64,000 bases of DNA from Microbacterium barkeri (lineage in GTDB: Bacteria > Actinomycetota > Actinomycetes > Actinomycetales > Microbacteriaceae). Location: the NCBI RefSeq assembly GCF_027921765.1, contig NZ_BSEJ01000001.1, positions 124,001-188,000 on the forward strand, in the 5' to 3' direction. The translations under genes and the position numbers were made by a program. Position 1 is the first letter of the stretch; every line of letters starts with the position of its first letter. Below are positions 38,842 to 46,327 of this stretch, one piece after another. Below the pieces are notes generated by a model. The model saw only the letters and a program-made list of their open reading frames with translations, did no database searches and was not told the origin of the DNA.

Positions 38842-41079
38842 ATGGCGGACAGCATCTCGAGCCCGACGAGCCTGCGCCGGCTCGTGCCGCGGATCTTCTC
38901 GAGGGCACCCCGCTACGCCGACCTCTCCAAGCTCCTCACCTCGGTGCGCGCGAATCACCCGCGCGGCGACATCGCGATCATCGAGCGCGCGTACCAGGTC
39001 GCGGCGGAGAAGCACCGGGGCCAGAAGCGCCAGAGCGGCGAGCCGTACATCACGCACCCGCTCGCGGTCGCCGAGATCCTCGCGGATCTCGGGCTCGGCC
39101 CGAAGGCGATCGCCGCGGCCCTGCTGCACGACACCGTCGAGGACACGGGGTACCCGCTCGAGGACCTCCGCGCCGAGTTCGGCGACGAGGTGGCGCTCCT
39201 CGTCGACGGCGTCACGAAGCTCGACAAGGTCAAGTACGGCGAGAGCGCCCAGGCTGAGACCGTCCGCAAGATGATCGTCGCGATGTCCAAGGACATCCGG
39301 GTGCTCGTCATCAAGCTCGCCGACCGCCTGCACAACGCGCGCACGTGGGGCTTCGTGCCCCCCGAGAAGGCGAAGAAGAAGGCGACGGAGACCCTCGAGA
39401 TCTACGCGCCGCTCGCGCACCGACTGGGCATCCAGGCGATCAAGTCCGAGCTCGAGGACCTCTCCTTCGCCGTGCTGTACCCCAAGATCTACAACGAGAT
39501 CGACAGCCTCGTGAAGCAGCGCACCCCGCAGCGCGAGCAGTACGTGCAGCGCGTCATCGACGACGTGAGCATCGACCTGCACGAGCTCCGGATCCGCGGG
39601 ACCGTCGTCGGCCGTCCGAAGCAGCTCTACTCGGTGTACCAGAAGATGGTCGTGCGCGGACGCGAGTTCGACGACATCTACGACCTCATCGGCATCCGGG
39701 TGATCGTGAGCAGCGTGCGCGACTGCTACGCGGTGCTCGGCGCGATCCACGCGCGCTGGACGCCGCTTCCCGGGCGCTTCAAGGACTACATCGCGACCCC
39801 GAAGTTCAATCTCTACCGTTCGCTGCACACGACCGTGATCGGCCCGGGCGGGCGCACGGTCGAGATCCAGATCCGCACGCAGGAGATGCACCAGCAGGCG
39901 GAGTACGGCGTCGCCGCGCACTGGAAGTACAAGGAGCGGATGGCCTCGGGCCAGGTCGACGAGCGGCTGTCCGACACCGACATGGCCTGGGTCGCGCGCC
40001 TGAGCGACTGGCAGGCGGAGACGAAGGATCCGGGCGAGTTCCTCGACTCGCTGCGCTTCGAGATCGGCGCGAAGGAGGTCTACGTCTTCACGCCGAAGGG
40101 ACGCGTGATCGGCCTGCCCGCGGGCGCGACCCCCGTCGACTTCGCCTACGCCGTGCACACCGAGATCGGCCATCGCACGATGGGCGCCAAGGTCAACGGA
40201 CGTCTCGTGCCGCTGGACTCCCAGCTGAACTCGGGCGACATCGTCGAGGTCTTCACCTCGAAGAACCCCGACGCGGGCCCGAGCCAGGACTGGCTCGCGT
40301 TCGTCAAGAGCTCGCGCGCGCGCAACAAGATCCGCGGCTGGTTCACGAAGGAGCGCCGCGACGAGGCCATCGAGCAGGGCAAGGAGGCCATCGCGCGCGC
40401 GATGCGCCGCCACAACATGCCGCTGCAGAACCTCAAGGACTCGCTCGCGGAGGTCGCGCACCAGCTGCGCCTCGAGGACGTCTCCGCGCTCTACGCCGCG
40501 GTCGGCGAGGGGCACACCTCGACGCAGTCGGTGCTCGAGAAGGTCACCGCGCTGCACCAGACGGTCGAGCCCGCCACGGGTCCGCTCGACCTGCCGGCGA
40601 CCGCGTCGCAGCGGAAGGTGCACGGCGGGGACTCCGGGGTCCTCGTGCGCGGAGCCGACGACATCCTCGTGAAGCTCGCGAAGTGCTGCACGCCCGTGCC
40701 CGGGGACGAGATCGTCGGCTTCATCACGCGCGGGCAGGGCGTCTCGGTGCACCGCGCGGACTGCACGAACGTCCGTGCGCTCAAGGACAACCCCGAGCGG
40801 ATGATCGACGTCGAGTGGGCGCCGACGACCAAGAGCGTCTTCCTCGTGCAGATCCAGGTCGAGGCCCTCGACCGCGCAGGCCTCCTGTCCGACATCACGC
40901 GCGTGCTCAGCGAGCATCACGTGAACATCCTGTCGGCGAACGTGTCCACGACGCGCGAGCGCCTCGCGATCTCGCGGTACGTGTTCGAGATGGGCGACAC
41001 GGTGCATCTCGATCGCGTGCTGAACGCCGTGCGCCGCATCGACGGCGTCTACGACGTCTACCGCGTGACGTCCTCCTGA
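38842..41079 (+). CDS. relA: bifunctional (p)ppGpp synthetase/hydrolase
   Basis: 745 residues. The HD hydrolase domain (about 60-200) keeps its metal motif (LLHDTVEDTGY near 95). The synthetase domain (about 255-370) has FDDIYDLIGIRVIV and the substrate-binding FNLYRSLHTTVIGPGG. TGS (about 412-475), a zinc-finger/helical region (AKCCTPVPGDEIVG) and the C-terminal ACT domain (about 670-745) follow. It is therefore a dual Rel enzyme that both makes and degrades the alarmone. Its 3' end overlaps a convergent gene by 22 bp. Confidence 0.96.
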   Translation: MADSISSPTSLRRLVPRIFSRAPRYADLSKLLTSVRANHPRGDIAIIERAYQVAAEKHRGQKRQSGEPYITHPLAVAEILADLGLGPKAIAAALLHDTVEDTGYPLEDLRAEFGDEVALLVDGVTKLDKVKYGESAQAETVRKMIVAMSKDIRVLVIKLADRLHNARTWGFVPPEKAKKKATETLEIYAPLAHRLGIQAIKSELEDLSFAVLYPKIYNEIDSLVKQRTPQREQYVQRVIDDVSIDLHELRIRGTVVGRPKQLYSVYQKMVVRGREFDDIYDLIGIRVIVSSVRDCYAVLGAIHARWTPLPGRFKDYIATPKFNLYRSLHTTVIGPGGRTVEIQIRTQEMHQQAEYGVAAHWKYKERMASGQVDERLSDTDMAWVARLSDWQAETKDPGEFLDSLRFEIGAKEVYVFTPKGRVIGLPAGATPVDFAYAVHTEIGHRTMGAKVNGRLVPLDSQLNSGDIVEVFTSKNPDAGPSQDWLAFVKSSRARNKIRGWFTKERRDEAIEQGKEAIARAMRRHNMPLQNLKDSLAEVAHQLRLEDVSALYAAVGEGHTSTQSVLEKVTALHQTVEPATGPLDLPATASQRKVHGGDSGVLVRGADDILVKLAKCCTPVPGDEIVGFITRGQGVSVHRADCTNVRALKDNPERMIDVEWAPTTKSVFLVQIQVEALDRAGLLSDITRVLSEHHVNILSANVSTTRERLAISRYVFEMGDTVHLDRVLNAVRRIDGVYDVYRVTSS

Positions 41080-41645
41080 TCGGCCGCGCCCCGGCCGTCC
41101 GGTCCGAGCTCGCGGAGGAGGGCGACGGCCGCGACCGCGTGGGTGCGCCGAGGATGCGCACGGAACCACGCGAGCGCCGCGCGCCGCGTGGACTCGTCGG
41201 CGGCGAGGCGCGCCACGGCATCGGCTGATCCGCGGTCCCGCGGATCGGGACGCGCGGCGTCCCGCGCCAGGTCGGCGAGGGTGCGTGCCGGCGTGGCGAC
41301 CGCGGTGTCGCCGAGGAGCGCGACGTCGGCGGGGGAGAGCTCCTGGTCGTGGAAGCGGAGACGCCGATCGACGACGCGGGTGATGCGCCAGGGGACCGCG
41401 CGCTGCACGTCGAGCGGATCCGGCGGCTCGCCAGTCGCCCCGTGGATCCAGGCCGCCGCCATCCCGACGAACGCGCAGCTCGGCGACAGAAGCGGCGCGA
41501 GCGCCGCGGCCCGGACGAGCGGCGGGGTGGGCGCGTCCGCGGGCAGGAAGCCCTCCCCGAACGGGACGAGCTCGCCGTCGAGGCACGCCGCGCGCAGCTC
41601 CGCGACGCTGAAGCGCCGCCCGGGGAAGAGGACGGCGGGGCTCAT
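41058..41645 (-). CDS. AbiEi-like N-terminal-domain protein
   Basis: 195 residues. It begins MSPAVLFPGRRFSVAELRAA, then ACLDGELVPFGEGFLPADAP, CAFVGMAAAWIHGATGEPPD and ARTLADLARDAA. This is the compact form of the AbiEi-like family seen in Microbacteriaceae. Unlike the relative at 32059, it lacks the PD-(D/E)XK-like domain. No toxin gene is adjacent. Its last 22 bp overlap the relA 3' end on the other strand. Confidence 0.6.
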   Translation of the reverse strand: MSPAVLFPGRRFSVAELRAACLDGELVPFGEGFLPADAPTPPLVRAAALAPLLSPSCAFVGMAAAWIHGATGEPPDPLDVQRAVPWRITRVVDRRLRFHDQELSPADVALLGDTAVATPARTLADLARDAARPDPRDRGSADAVARLAADESTRRAALAWFRAHPRRTHAVAAVALLRELGPDGRGAADQEDVTR

Positions 41646-41698
41646 GCAGGCCAGTGTCCCGCGCGCGTCGGGGGTCGCGTGGATGCCTGTGGACGACG

Positions 41699-41732
41699 AA
41701 GCGGCCCCGCGTCCGGTGGACGAGGGCCGCTT
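41699..41732 (-). terminator. terminator of the DUF349 gene
   Basis: AAGCGGCCC (41699-41707) pairs with GGGCCGCTT (41724-41732), with an inner GTCC-GGT-GGAC stem. It lies 11 nt past the stop of the minus-strand DUF349 gene. Confidence 0.6.
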
Positions 41733-41743
41733 GCGGCGCGCGG

Positions 41744-43252
41744 TCAGCCGCCGATCGCGCGCAGCCAGGCCTGTCGGGCCTCGAGAGCCTCCTTGGCGTC
41801 GGCGATCGCCTTGCGGTCGCCCTTCGCCTCGGCGGCGGCGAGCTCCTCCTGTAGCTTCTCGATCGCCTCGCGGAGCTGGCTGCCGAGGTCGTTGGCGCGG
41901 GCCTTCGTCTCGGGGTTGTTGCGCTTCCAGTCGAGGTCCTCGCGCTGCTTGAGCTCCTGCTCGATCTTGCGGAGCTGGTCGTCGAGCCCGCGCTCGACGT
42001 CGCGCGGGAAGATGCGGCCCACCTCGTCCCAGCGGCGCTGGATGCCCGTCAGGATGCGGCGCGCCTCGGTCAGGTCCTTCGTGTCCGGGACGACCTTCGC
42101 CTCCTCGAGCAGGGCCTTGCGCGCCTCGATGCGGGGAGCCGACTCGGCCTGCTCGGCGGCGTCGCGCTCGGCGCGCGCCTGGTACAGGGCGTCGCCGGCC
42201 GCCTTGAAGCGCGCCCAGAGCGCGTCGTCGGCCTTGCGGCCTGCGCGGCCCGAGCGCTTCCACTCGTCGAGGAGCGTGCGGTAGGCGGGGATGCCCTCCT
42301 CGCCGCGCGGCGCGAGCGCCTCGGCCCGCTCGATGAGGCGGTTCTTCGCGTCCCGCGCGGCCTTGTGCACCTCGTCGAGCTCGGCGAAGAACGCGCGACG
42401 CTGACGCTCGACCGTCGAGCGGGCATCGCGGAATCGCTTCCACAGCGCCTGCGCCTGCGCCTTGGGCAGGCGCGGCCCGTTCTGCTGGTGGTTCTGCCAG
42501 GCCGCGAAGAGGTCGGACAGCTCGGCCGTCGCCTGCTTCCACTGGACCGTCTTGGGATCGCGCGCCGCGAGGGCCTCGGCCTTCTCGACGATCGCGGTGC
42601 GCTCGACGATCGCGGCCTCGACGGCGGCGCGGGCGGCCGCGGCCTCCTCGGCCGTCGCCTCGGCGAGCGCCTCGACGAGCGTCGTCAGCCGCTTCTCGAG
42701 GCCGGCGAGGTCGCCCACGGCCGTCGCGCCGACGACGTCCTTCTGAAGGCGGGTGGCCTGACCGCGCAGGTCGCTCGCGGAGGCGCCGCCGCGCGTGTGG
42801 CGCTGCTCGAGGGTCGCGACCTTGAACTCGAGGTCGGCGAACTTGCGCACGAAGTAGTCGAGCGCCTCCTGGGGCGTGCCGTCGGGGAACTCGCCGACGA
42901 CGCGCCACTGGTCGCCCTCGCGGACGGACACGACGCCGTTCTCGGTCACGCGGCCCCAGGTCTCCTCGACGACGACAGCGCCGGGCTCGGTCGGCTCGGC
43001 GGGCGCCGCGGGAGCCGGAGGACCCGGACGCGGCGACGGAACGGGGGCGGGCGTCTCGTCGGCGGGAGCCGCCGGGCCCGCGGCGTCATCGCCGTCGGGG
43101 GCGGGGACCTCGCCGGCCTCGACGACGGCGCTGTCGGCGATGGCCTTCTCCGTGAGCGCGTCCGCGTCGGCGGTCGTCGCTTCGACGTCGGCCGCGACGG
43201 CCGCCTCCTCGGGCGTGGAGTCGGTCTGGGGGGTGTGCTCGGGAATCGACAC
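41744..43252 (-). CDS. DUF349 domain protein
   Basis: 502 residues from a GTG with AAGGAG upstream. The N-terminal 95 residues are Pro/Ala/Glu-rich and probably disordered. Then come WGRVTENGVVSVREGDQWRV and several helical DUF349 repeats (about 180-480) with the recurring LWxRFxxAxD/xR pattern (ALWKRFRDARSTVERQR; ALWARFKAAGDALYQAR). It is expected to form long coiled coils. The molecular function is unclear. A -10 (TAGGCT) is at 43302-43307 and a terminator at 41699-41732, so it is monocistronic. Confidence 0.85.
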   Translation of the reverse strand: MSIPEHTPQTDSTPEEAAVAADVEATTADADALTEKAIADSAVVEAGEVPAPDGDDAAGPAAPADETPAPVPSPRPGPPAPAAPAEPTEPGAVVVEETWGRVTENGVVSVREGDQWRVVGEFPDGTPQEALDYFVRKFADLEFKVATLEQRHTRGGASASDLRGQATRLQKDVVGATAVGDLAGLEKRLTTLVEALAEATAEEAAAARAAVEAAIVERTAIVEKAEALAARDPKTVQWKQATAELSDLFAAWQNHQQNGPRLPKAQAQALWKRFRDARSTVERQRRAFFAELDEVHKAARDAKNRLIERAEALAPRGEEGIPAYRTLLDEWKRSGRAGRKADDALWARFKAAGDALYQARAERDAAEQAESAPRIEARKALLEEAKVVPDTKDLTEARRILTGIQRRWDEVGRIFPRDVERGLDDQLRKIEQELKQREDLDWKRNNPETKARANDLGSQLREAIEKLQEELAAAEAKGDRKAIADAKEALEARQAWLRAIGG

Positions 43253-43301
43253 AGGAATCTCCTTGCGCGGGCATCCGCGGGAGGGGAACAGGACGCGCCC
43301 C

Positions 43302-43307
43302 AGCCTA
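43302..43307 (-). promoter_or_regulatory. -10 box (TAGGCT, minus strand) of the DUF349 gene
   Basis: TAGGCT on the minus strand, 49 nt before the GTG start at 43252. The leader holds an AAGGAG ribosome site. It lies just outside the 3' end of the upstream small gene. Confidence 0.5.
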
Positions 43308-43339
43308 GTACGGGCCGTGGCCGCGGTCTGCGGCGGACG

Positions 43340-43642
43340 TCATTCCGCTGCGGGCGCCTCCGAGGGGGCGGGCGTCGTGGCCGCAGGCGTCTCGAGCGGC
43401 GCCGGGACGGTGGTTCCGGTCGGCGACGGCGTCGGGGTCGGCTCCGGTGCGCCGGGGCCGACGGAGTAGAACAGCGCCTGCGCCGCGATGGCGCCCGCGA
43501 TGACGACGGCGGCGGCGCTCAGGGCGATGACGTTGTCGCGTCGACGTCGGGCGACCTGCGTCTCGTGGAGACGCCTGCGGGCCTCGTACAGACGCGCGCG
43601 CTCACGCGCCTCGCGCTCGGCACGGTTCTTCCCGTTGGCCAA
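43340..43642 (-). CDS. small single-span membrane protein
   Basis: 100 residues, unusual TTG start at 43642 supported by GAAGGAG 6 nt before it. A highly charged N-terminus (about 1-38: RAEREARERARLYEARRR) precedes one hydrophobic span (about 39-60, VIALSAAAVVIAGAIAAQAL). A Pro/Thr/Ala-rich outer tail follows. Function unknown. In some relatives a peptidyl-prolyl isomerase with a similar N-terminus occupies this place near relA; the catalytic domain is absent here. Confidence 0.68.
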   Translation of the reverse strand: MANGKNRAEREARERARLYEARRRLHETQVARRRRDNVIALSAAAVVIAGAIAAQALFYSVGPGAPEPTPTPSPTGTTVPAPLETPAATTPAPSEAPAAE

Positions 43643-43755
43643 CGGATTCTCCTTCGTTCACGGTCTGAGCCGGGCAAGAGACTACGCCGCCGCCCCGCGG
43701 GCTCCCAAACCCGTGCCGTGTCGTCCTCGCCCAGGCCGGTGTCGGCGGTCCGGAC

Positions 43756-43761
43756 TAGCCT
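43756..43761 (+). promoter_or_regulatory. -10 box (TAGCCT) of rarA
   Basis: TAGCCT-GGAACG-ATG: 6-nt spacing predicts a leaderless transcript. Confidence 0.58.
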
Positions 43762-43767
43762 GGAACG

Positions 43768-45126
43768 ATGACCTCCGCCTCCGCGCTCTTCCAGGGGCAG
43801 ACGCCGCTCGCCGTGCGCATGCGCCCGACGTCGCTGAGCGAGGTCGCCGGCCAGGCGCACCTGCTGCGGCCGGGCTCGCCGATCGTCGCCCTCGCCGATC
43901 CGAACGCGACCAATCCCGGCACCGTCTCGGTCATCCTCTGGGGCCCTCCCGGCACGGGGAAGACGACGCTCGCGCAGGCCATCGCGCGCTCGTCGGGCCG
44001 CCGCTTCGTCGAGCTGTCGGCGATCACCGCGGGCGTGAAGGATGTGCGCGAGGTCATGCAGGAGGCGCTCAATCAGCGCGACCTGTACGGGCAGTCGACC
44101 ATCCTCTTCCTCGACGAGATCCATCGGTTCACGAAGGCGCAGCAGGACGCGCTCCTCCCGGGCGTCGAGAACGGCTGGGTCATCCTCATCGCGGCGACGA
44201 CCGAGAACCCGTCGTTCTCGGTGATCTCTCCGCTGCTGTCGCGCTCGCTCCTCCTCACGCTCCAGCCGCTCACCGACGACGACCTCGGCTCGCTCATCGA
44301 CCGCGCCGTGTCCGATGCGCGCGGACTCGCCGACGCCGTCGTGCTGGCGCCCGAGGCGCGCGCCGCGCTCATCCAGCTCGCGTCGGGCGACGCGCGACGG
44401 GCGCTCACGGCGCTCGAGGCGAGCGCGGGGGTCGCCGCGTCGGAGGCGGCGGACGACCGCGCGACGGCAGAGGAGCGAGACGCCGACGTCCGGCCCCTGA
44501 TCACCGCCGACCACGTGTCCCAGGCCGTCGACCGCGCGCTCCTGCGGTACGACCGCCAGGGCGACGAGCACTACGACGTCATCAGCGCGTTCATCAAGTC
44601 GATCAGGGGCTCCGACCCCGACGCCGCCGTGCACTACCTCGCGCGGATGATCGAGGCGGGGGAGGATCCGCGCTTCATCGCGCGCCGCCTCGTCGTCCAC
44701 GCCGCGGAGGACATCGGTCTCGCCGACCCGCAGGCGCTCCAGATCGCGGTCGCCGCGGCCGACGCGGTCGCCTTCATCGGCATGCCGGAGGGGCGCATCC
44801 CGCTCGCCGAGGCGACGATCTACCTCGCGACCGCGGCGAAGTCGAACGCCGCGTACCGTGCGATCAGCTCGGCGATCGCGGATGTGAAGGCCGGGCGGAT
44901 GGGGCCCGTGCCGAAGCACCTCCGCGACGCGCACTACGCGGGGGCGAAGCGCCTCGGGCACGGCAAGGGCTACCTCTATCCGCACGACAGCGACGTCGGC
45001 GTCGTGCCGCAGCAGTACCTGCCGGATGAGCTCGTCGGCACGCGCTACTACGAGCCGACGAACCACGGCGGCGAGCGCGAGGTGTCGGCACGGCTCGAGC
45101 GCATCCGCCGCATCCTCGAGGGCTGA
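43768..45126 (+). CDS. rarA: replication-associated recombination protein A (RarA/MgsA)
   Basis: 452 residues. The AAA+ domain carries Walker [12 protein letters not shown] near residue 55 and Walker [11 protein letters not shown] near 112. The family-specific C-terminus has [35 protein letters not shown], and then a run ending [21 protein letters not shown]. RarA clears stalled forks and acts with SSB and the RuvABC pathway. The gene next to it, rpsD, has its own promoter. Confidence 0.95.
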   Translation: MTSASALFQGQTPLAVRMRPTSLSEVAGQAHLLRPGSPIVALADPNATNPGTVSVILWGPPGTGKTTLAQAIARSSGRRFVELSAITAGVKDVREVMQEALNQRDLYGQSTILFLDEIHRFTKAQQDALLPGVENGWVILIAATTENPSFSVISPLLSRSLLLTLQPLTDDDLGSLIDRAVSDARGLADAVVLAPEARAALIQLASGDARRALTALEASAGVAASEAADDRATAEERDADVRPLITADHVSQAVDRALLRYDRQGDEHYDVISAFIKSIRGSDPDAAVHYLARMIEAGEDPRFIARRLVVHAAEDIGLADPQALQIAVAAADAVAFIGMPEGRIPLAEATIYLATAAKSNAAYRAISSAIADVKAGRMGPVPKHLRDAHYAGAKRLGHGKGYLYPHDSDVGVVPQQYLPDELVGTRYYEPTNHGGEREVSARLERIRRILEG

Positions 45127-45156
45127 TCGCCGAGCGGCCTCGCCGGCGCGGTCTGA

Positions 45157-45162
45157 TAAGCT
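45157..45162 (+). promoter_or_regulatory. extended -10 (TGATAAGCT) of rpsD
   Basis: TAAGCT is preceded by TGA, 31 nt after the rarA stop. The start at 45291 leaves a leader of about 120 nt with a hairpin CCGCGA-CAG-TCGCGG at 45259-45273 and the ribosome site AAAGGAAA. Confidence 0.5.
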
Positions 45163-45290
45163 GAGTCGGCTCGAAATCCGGGCACATCCCTCTTCGCATT
45201 CCTCCGGGCAGTCCGGCGTACGCCCACAACGGGAGAAGAGCGATGTACGTCCGTGTGTCCGCGACAGTCGCGGCCACGTGAAAGGAAACC

Positions 45291-45920
45291 ATGGTCACCA
45301 AGTCCCAGGACCGCCGCAAGGTCCGCCTCTCGCGCGCGCTCGGCGTCGCGCTCACCCCGAAGGCCGCGCGCTACCTCGAGAAGCGCCCCTACGGCCCCGG
45401 CCAGCACGGCCGCACCAAGCGCAAGGCCGACAGCGACTACGCCGTCCGCCTGCGTGAGAAGCAGCGTCTGCGCGAGCAGTACGGCATCCGCGAGAAGCAG
45501 CTGCGCATCGCGTTCAACGAGGCCCGTCGCCAGGACGGCCTGACCGGTGAGAACCTCGTGGAGCTCCTCGAGATGCGCCTCGACGCCCTCGTGCTGCGTT
45601 CGGGCTTCGCCCGCACGACGGCGCAGGCTCGCCAGTTCGTGGTGCACCGCCACATCCTCGTCGACGGCAAGATCGTCGACCGTCCCTCGTTCCGCGTGAA
45701 GCCGGGCCAGACCATCGAGGTCAAGGCCAAGAGCGAGGCGCTGGAGCCCTTCCAGGTCGCAGCGGCCGGCGGTCACGCCGAGGTCCTGCCCCCGGTCCCG
45801 GGCTACATCGAGGTCGAGCTCGACAAGCTCCAGGCGAAGCTCGTGCGTCGTCCGAAGCGCGTCGAGGTGCCCGTCACCTGCGACGTGCAGCTCGTCGTCG
45901 AGTACTACGCGGCGCGCTGA
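45291..45920 (+). CDS. rpsD: 30S ribosomal protein S4
   Basis: 209 residues. The start VTKSQDRRKVRLSRALGVAL leads to PKAARYLEKRPYGPGQHG, the Zn-less N-terminal form. The S4 RNA-binding domain lies at about 97-160 (LLEMRLDALVLRSGFARTTAQARQFVVHRH). S4 nucleates 30S assembly and, in several bacteria, represses its own mRNA. Here rpsD stands alone, outside the alpha operon, as in many actinobacteria. Confidence 0.97.
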   Translation: MVTKSQDRRKVRLSRALGVALTPKAARYLEKRPYGPGQHGRTKRKADSDYAVRLREKQRLREQYGIREKQLRIAFNEARRQDGLTGENLVELLEMRLDALVLRSGFARTTAQARQFVVHRHILVDGKIVDRPSFRVKPGQTIEVKAKSEALEPFQVAAAGGHAEVLPPVPGYIEVELDKLQAKLVRRPKRVEVPVTCDVQLVVEYYAAR

Positions 45921-45943
45921 TCGCGCATCGCGACGCGCGTCGG

Positions 45944-45975
45944 GAGGGCGTCGGGGCTTCGGCCCCGGCGCCCTC
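45944..45975 (+). terminator. rpsD terminator
   Basis: A 14-bp stem (GAGGGCGTCGGGGC with its complement, one G-T pair) closes a TTCG tetraloop, 23 nt after the stop. Confidence 0.85.
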
Positions 45976-46000
45976 TCGCTTTCGCGCTCCCTTTCGGAAC

Positions 46001-46006
46001 TAGGAT
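46001..46006 (+). promoter_or_regulatory. -10 box (TAGGAT) of the 62-residue protein gene
   Basis: TAGGAT-GGGAGG-A; transcription would start near 46013, downstream of the in-frame ATG at 46005. This favours the ATG at 46068. Confidence 0.5.
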
Positions 46007-46067
46007 GGGAGGACGCCGCGCCGCACGCGCGGCGCCGACGGACGCGACGGGCGCGAGGACGGATGAC

Positions 46068-46256
46068 ATGAAGAAGCTGCTGTGGTTCCTGCTCGGCATC
46101 GGGGGCGGCCTCGTCGTCGCGCACCTCATGAACAAGGACCCCCGCGGCCACGAGCTCCTCGCGGCGATCGACGCGCGCATCGACGAGTTCACCGAGCGCA
46201 TGTCGGATGCCTACAACGCGGAGGCAGCCCGCCGCGGCGCCGCCGTCGACGCCTGA
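46068..46256 (+). CDS. small membrane protein between rpsD and alaS
   Basis: 62 residues. One hydrophobic segment (MKKLLWFLLGIGGGLVVAHL) is followed by a polar helix (NKDPRGHELLAAIDARIDEF). Function unknown; tiny proteins of this kind commonly precede alaS in actinobacteria. A hairpin with a T-run follows 14 nt after the stop. Confidence 0.7.
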   Translation: MKKLLWFLLGIGGGLVVAHLMNKDPRGHELLAAIDARIDEFTERMSDAYNAEAARRGAAVDA

Positions 46257-46270
46257 CCCTCGACGTTCCC

Positions 46271-46296
46271 GCGGCCGCCCGATCGGCGGCCGCTTT
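46271..46296 (+). terminator. hairpin with T-run between the 62-residue gene and alaS
   Basis: GCGGCCGCC and GGCGGCCGC form a perfect 9-bp stem around CGATC, followed by TTT. It looks like an intrinsic terminator, or an attenuator in front of alaS. Confidence 0.6.
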
Positions 46297-46327
46297 CGCA
46301 CGTACAGCAAGGACGAATCCCCACCTC

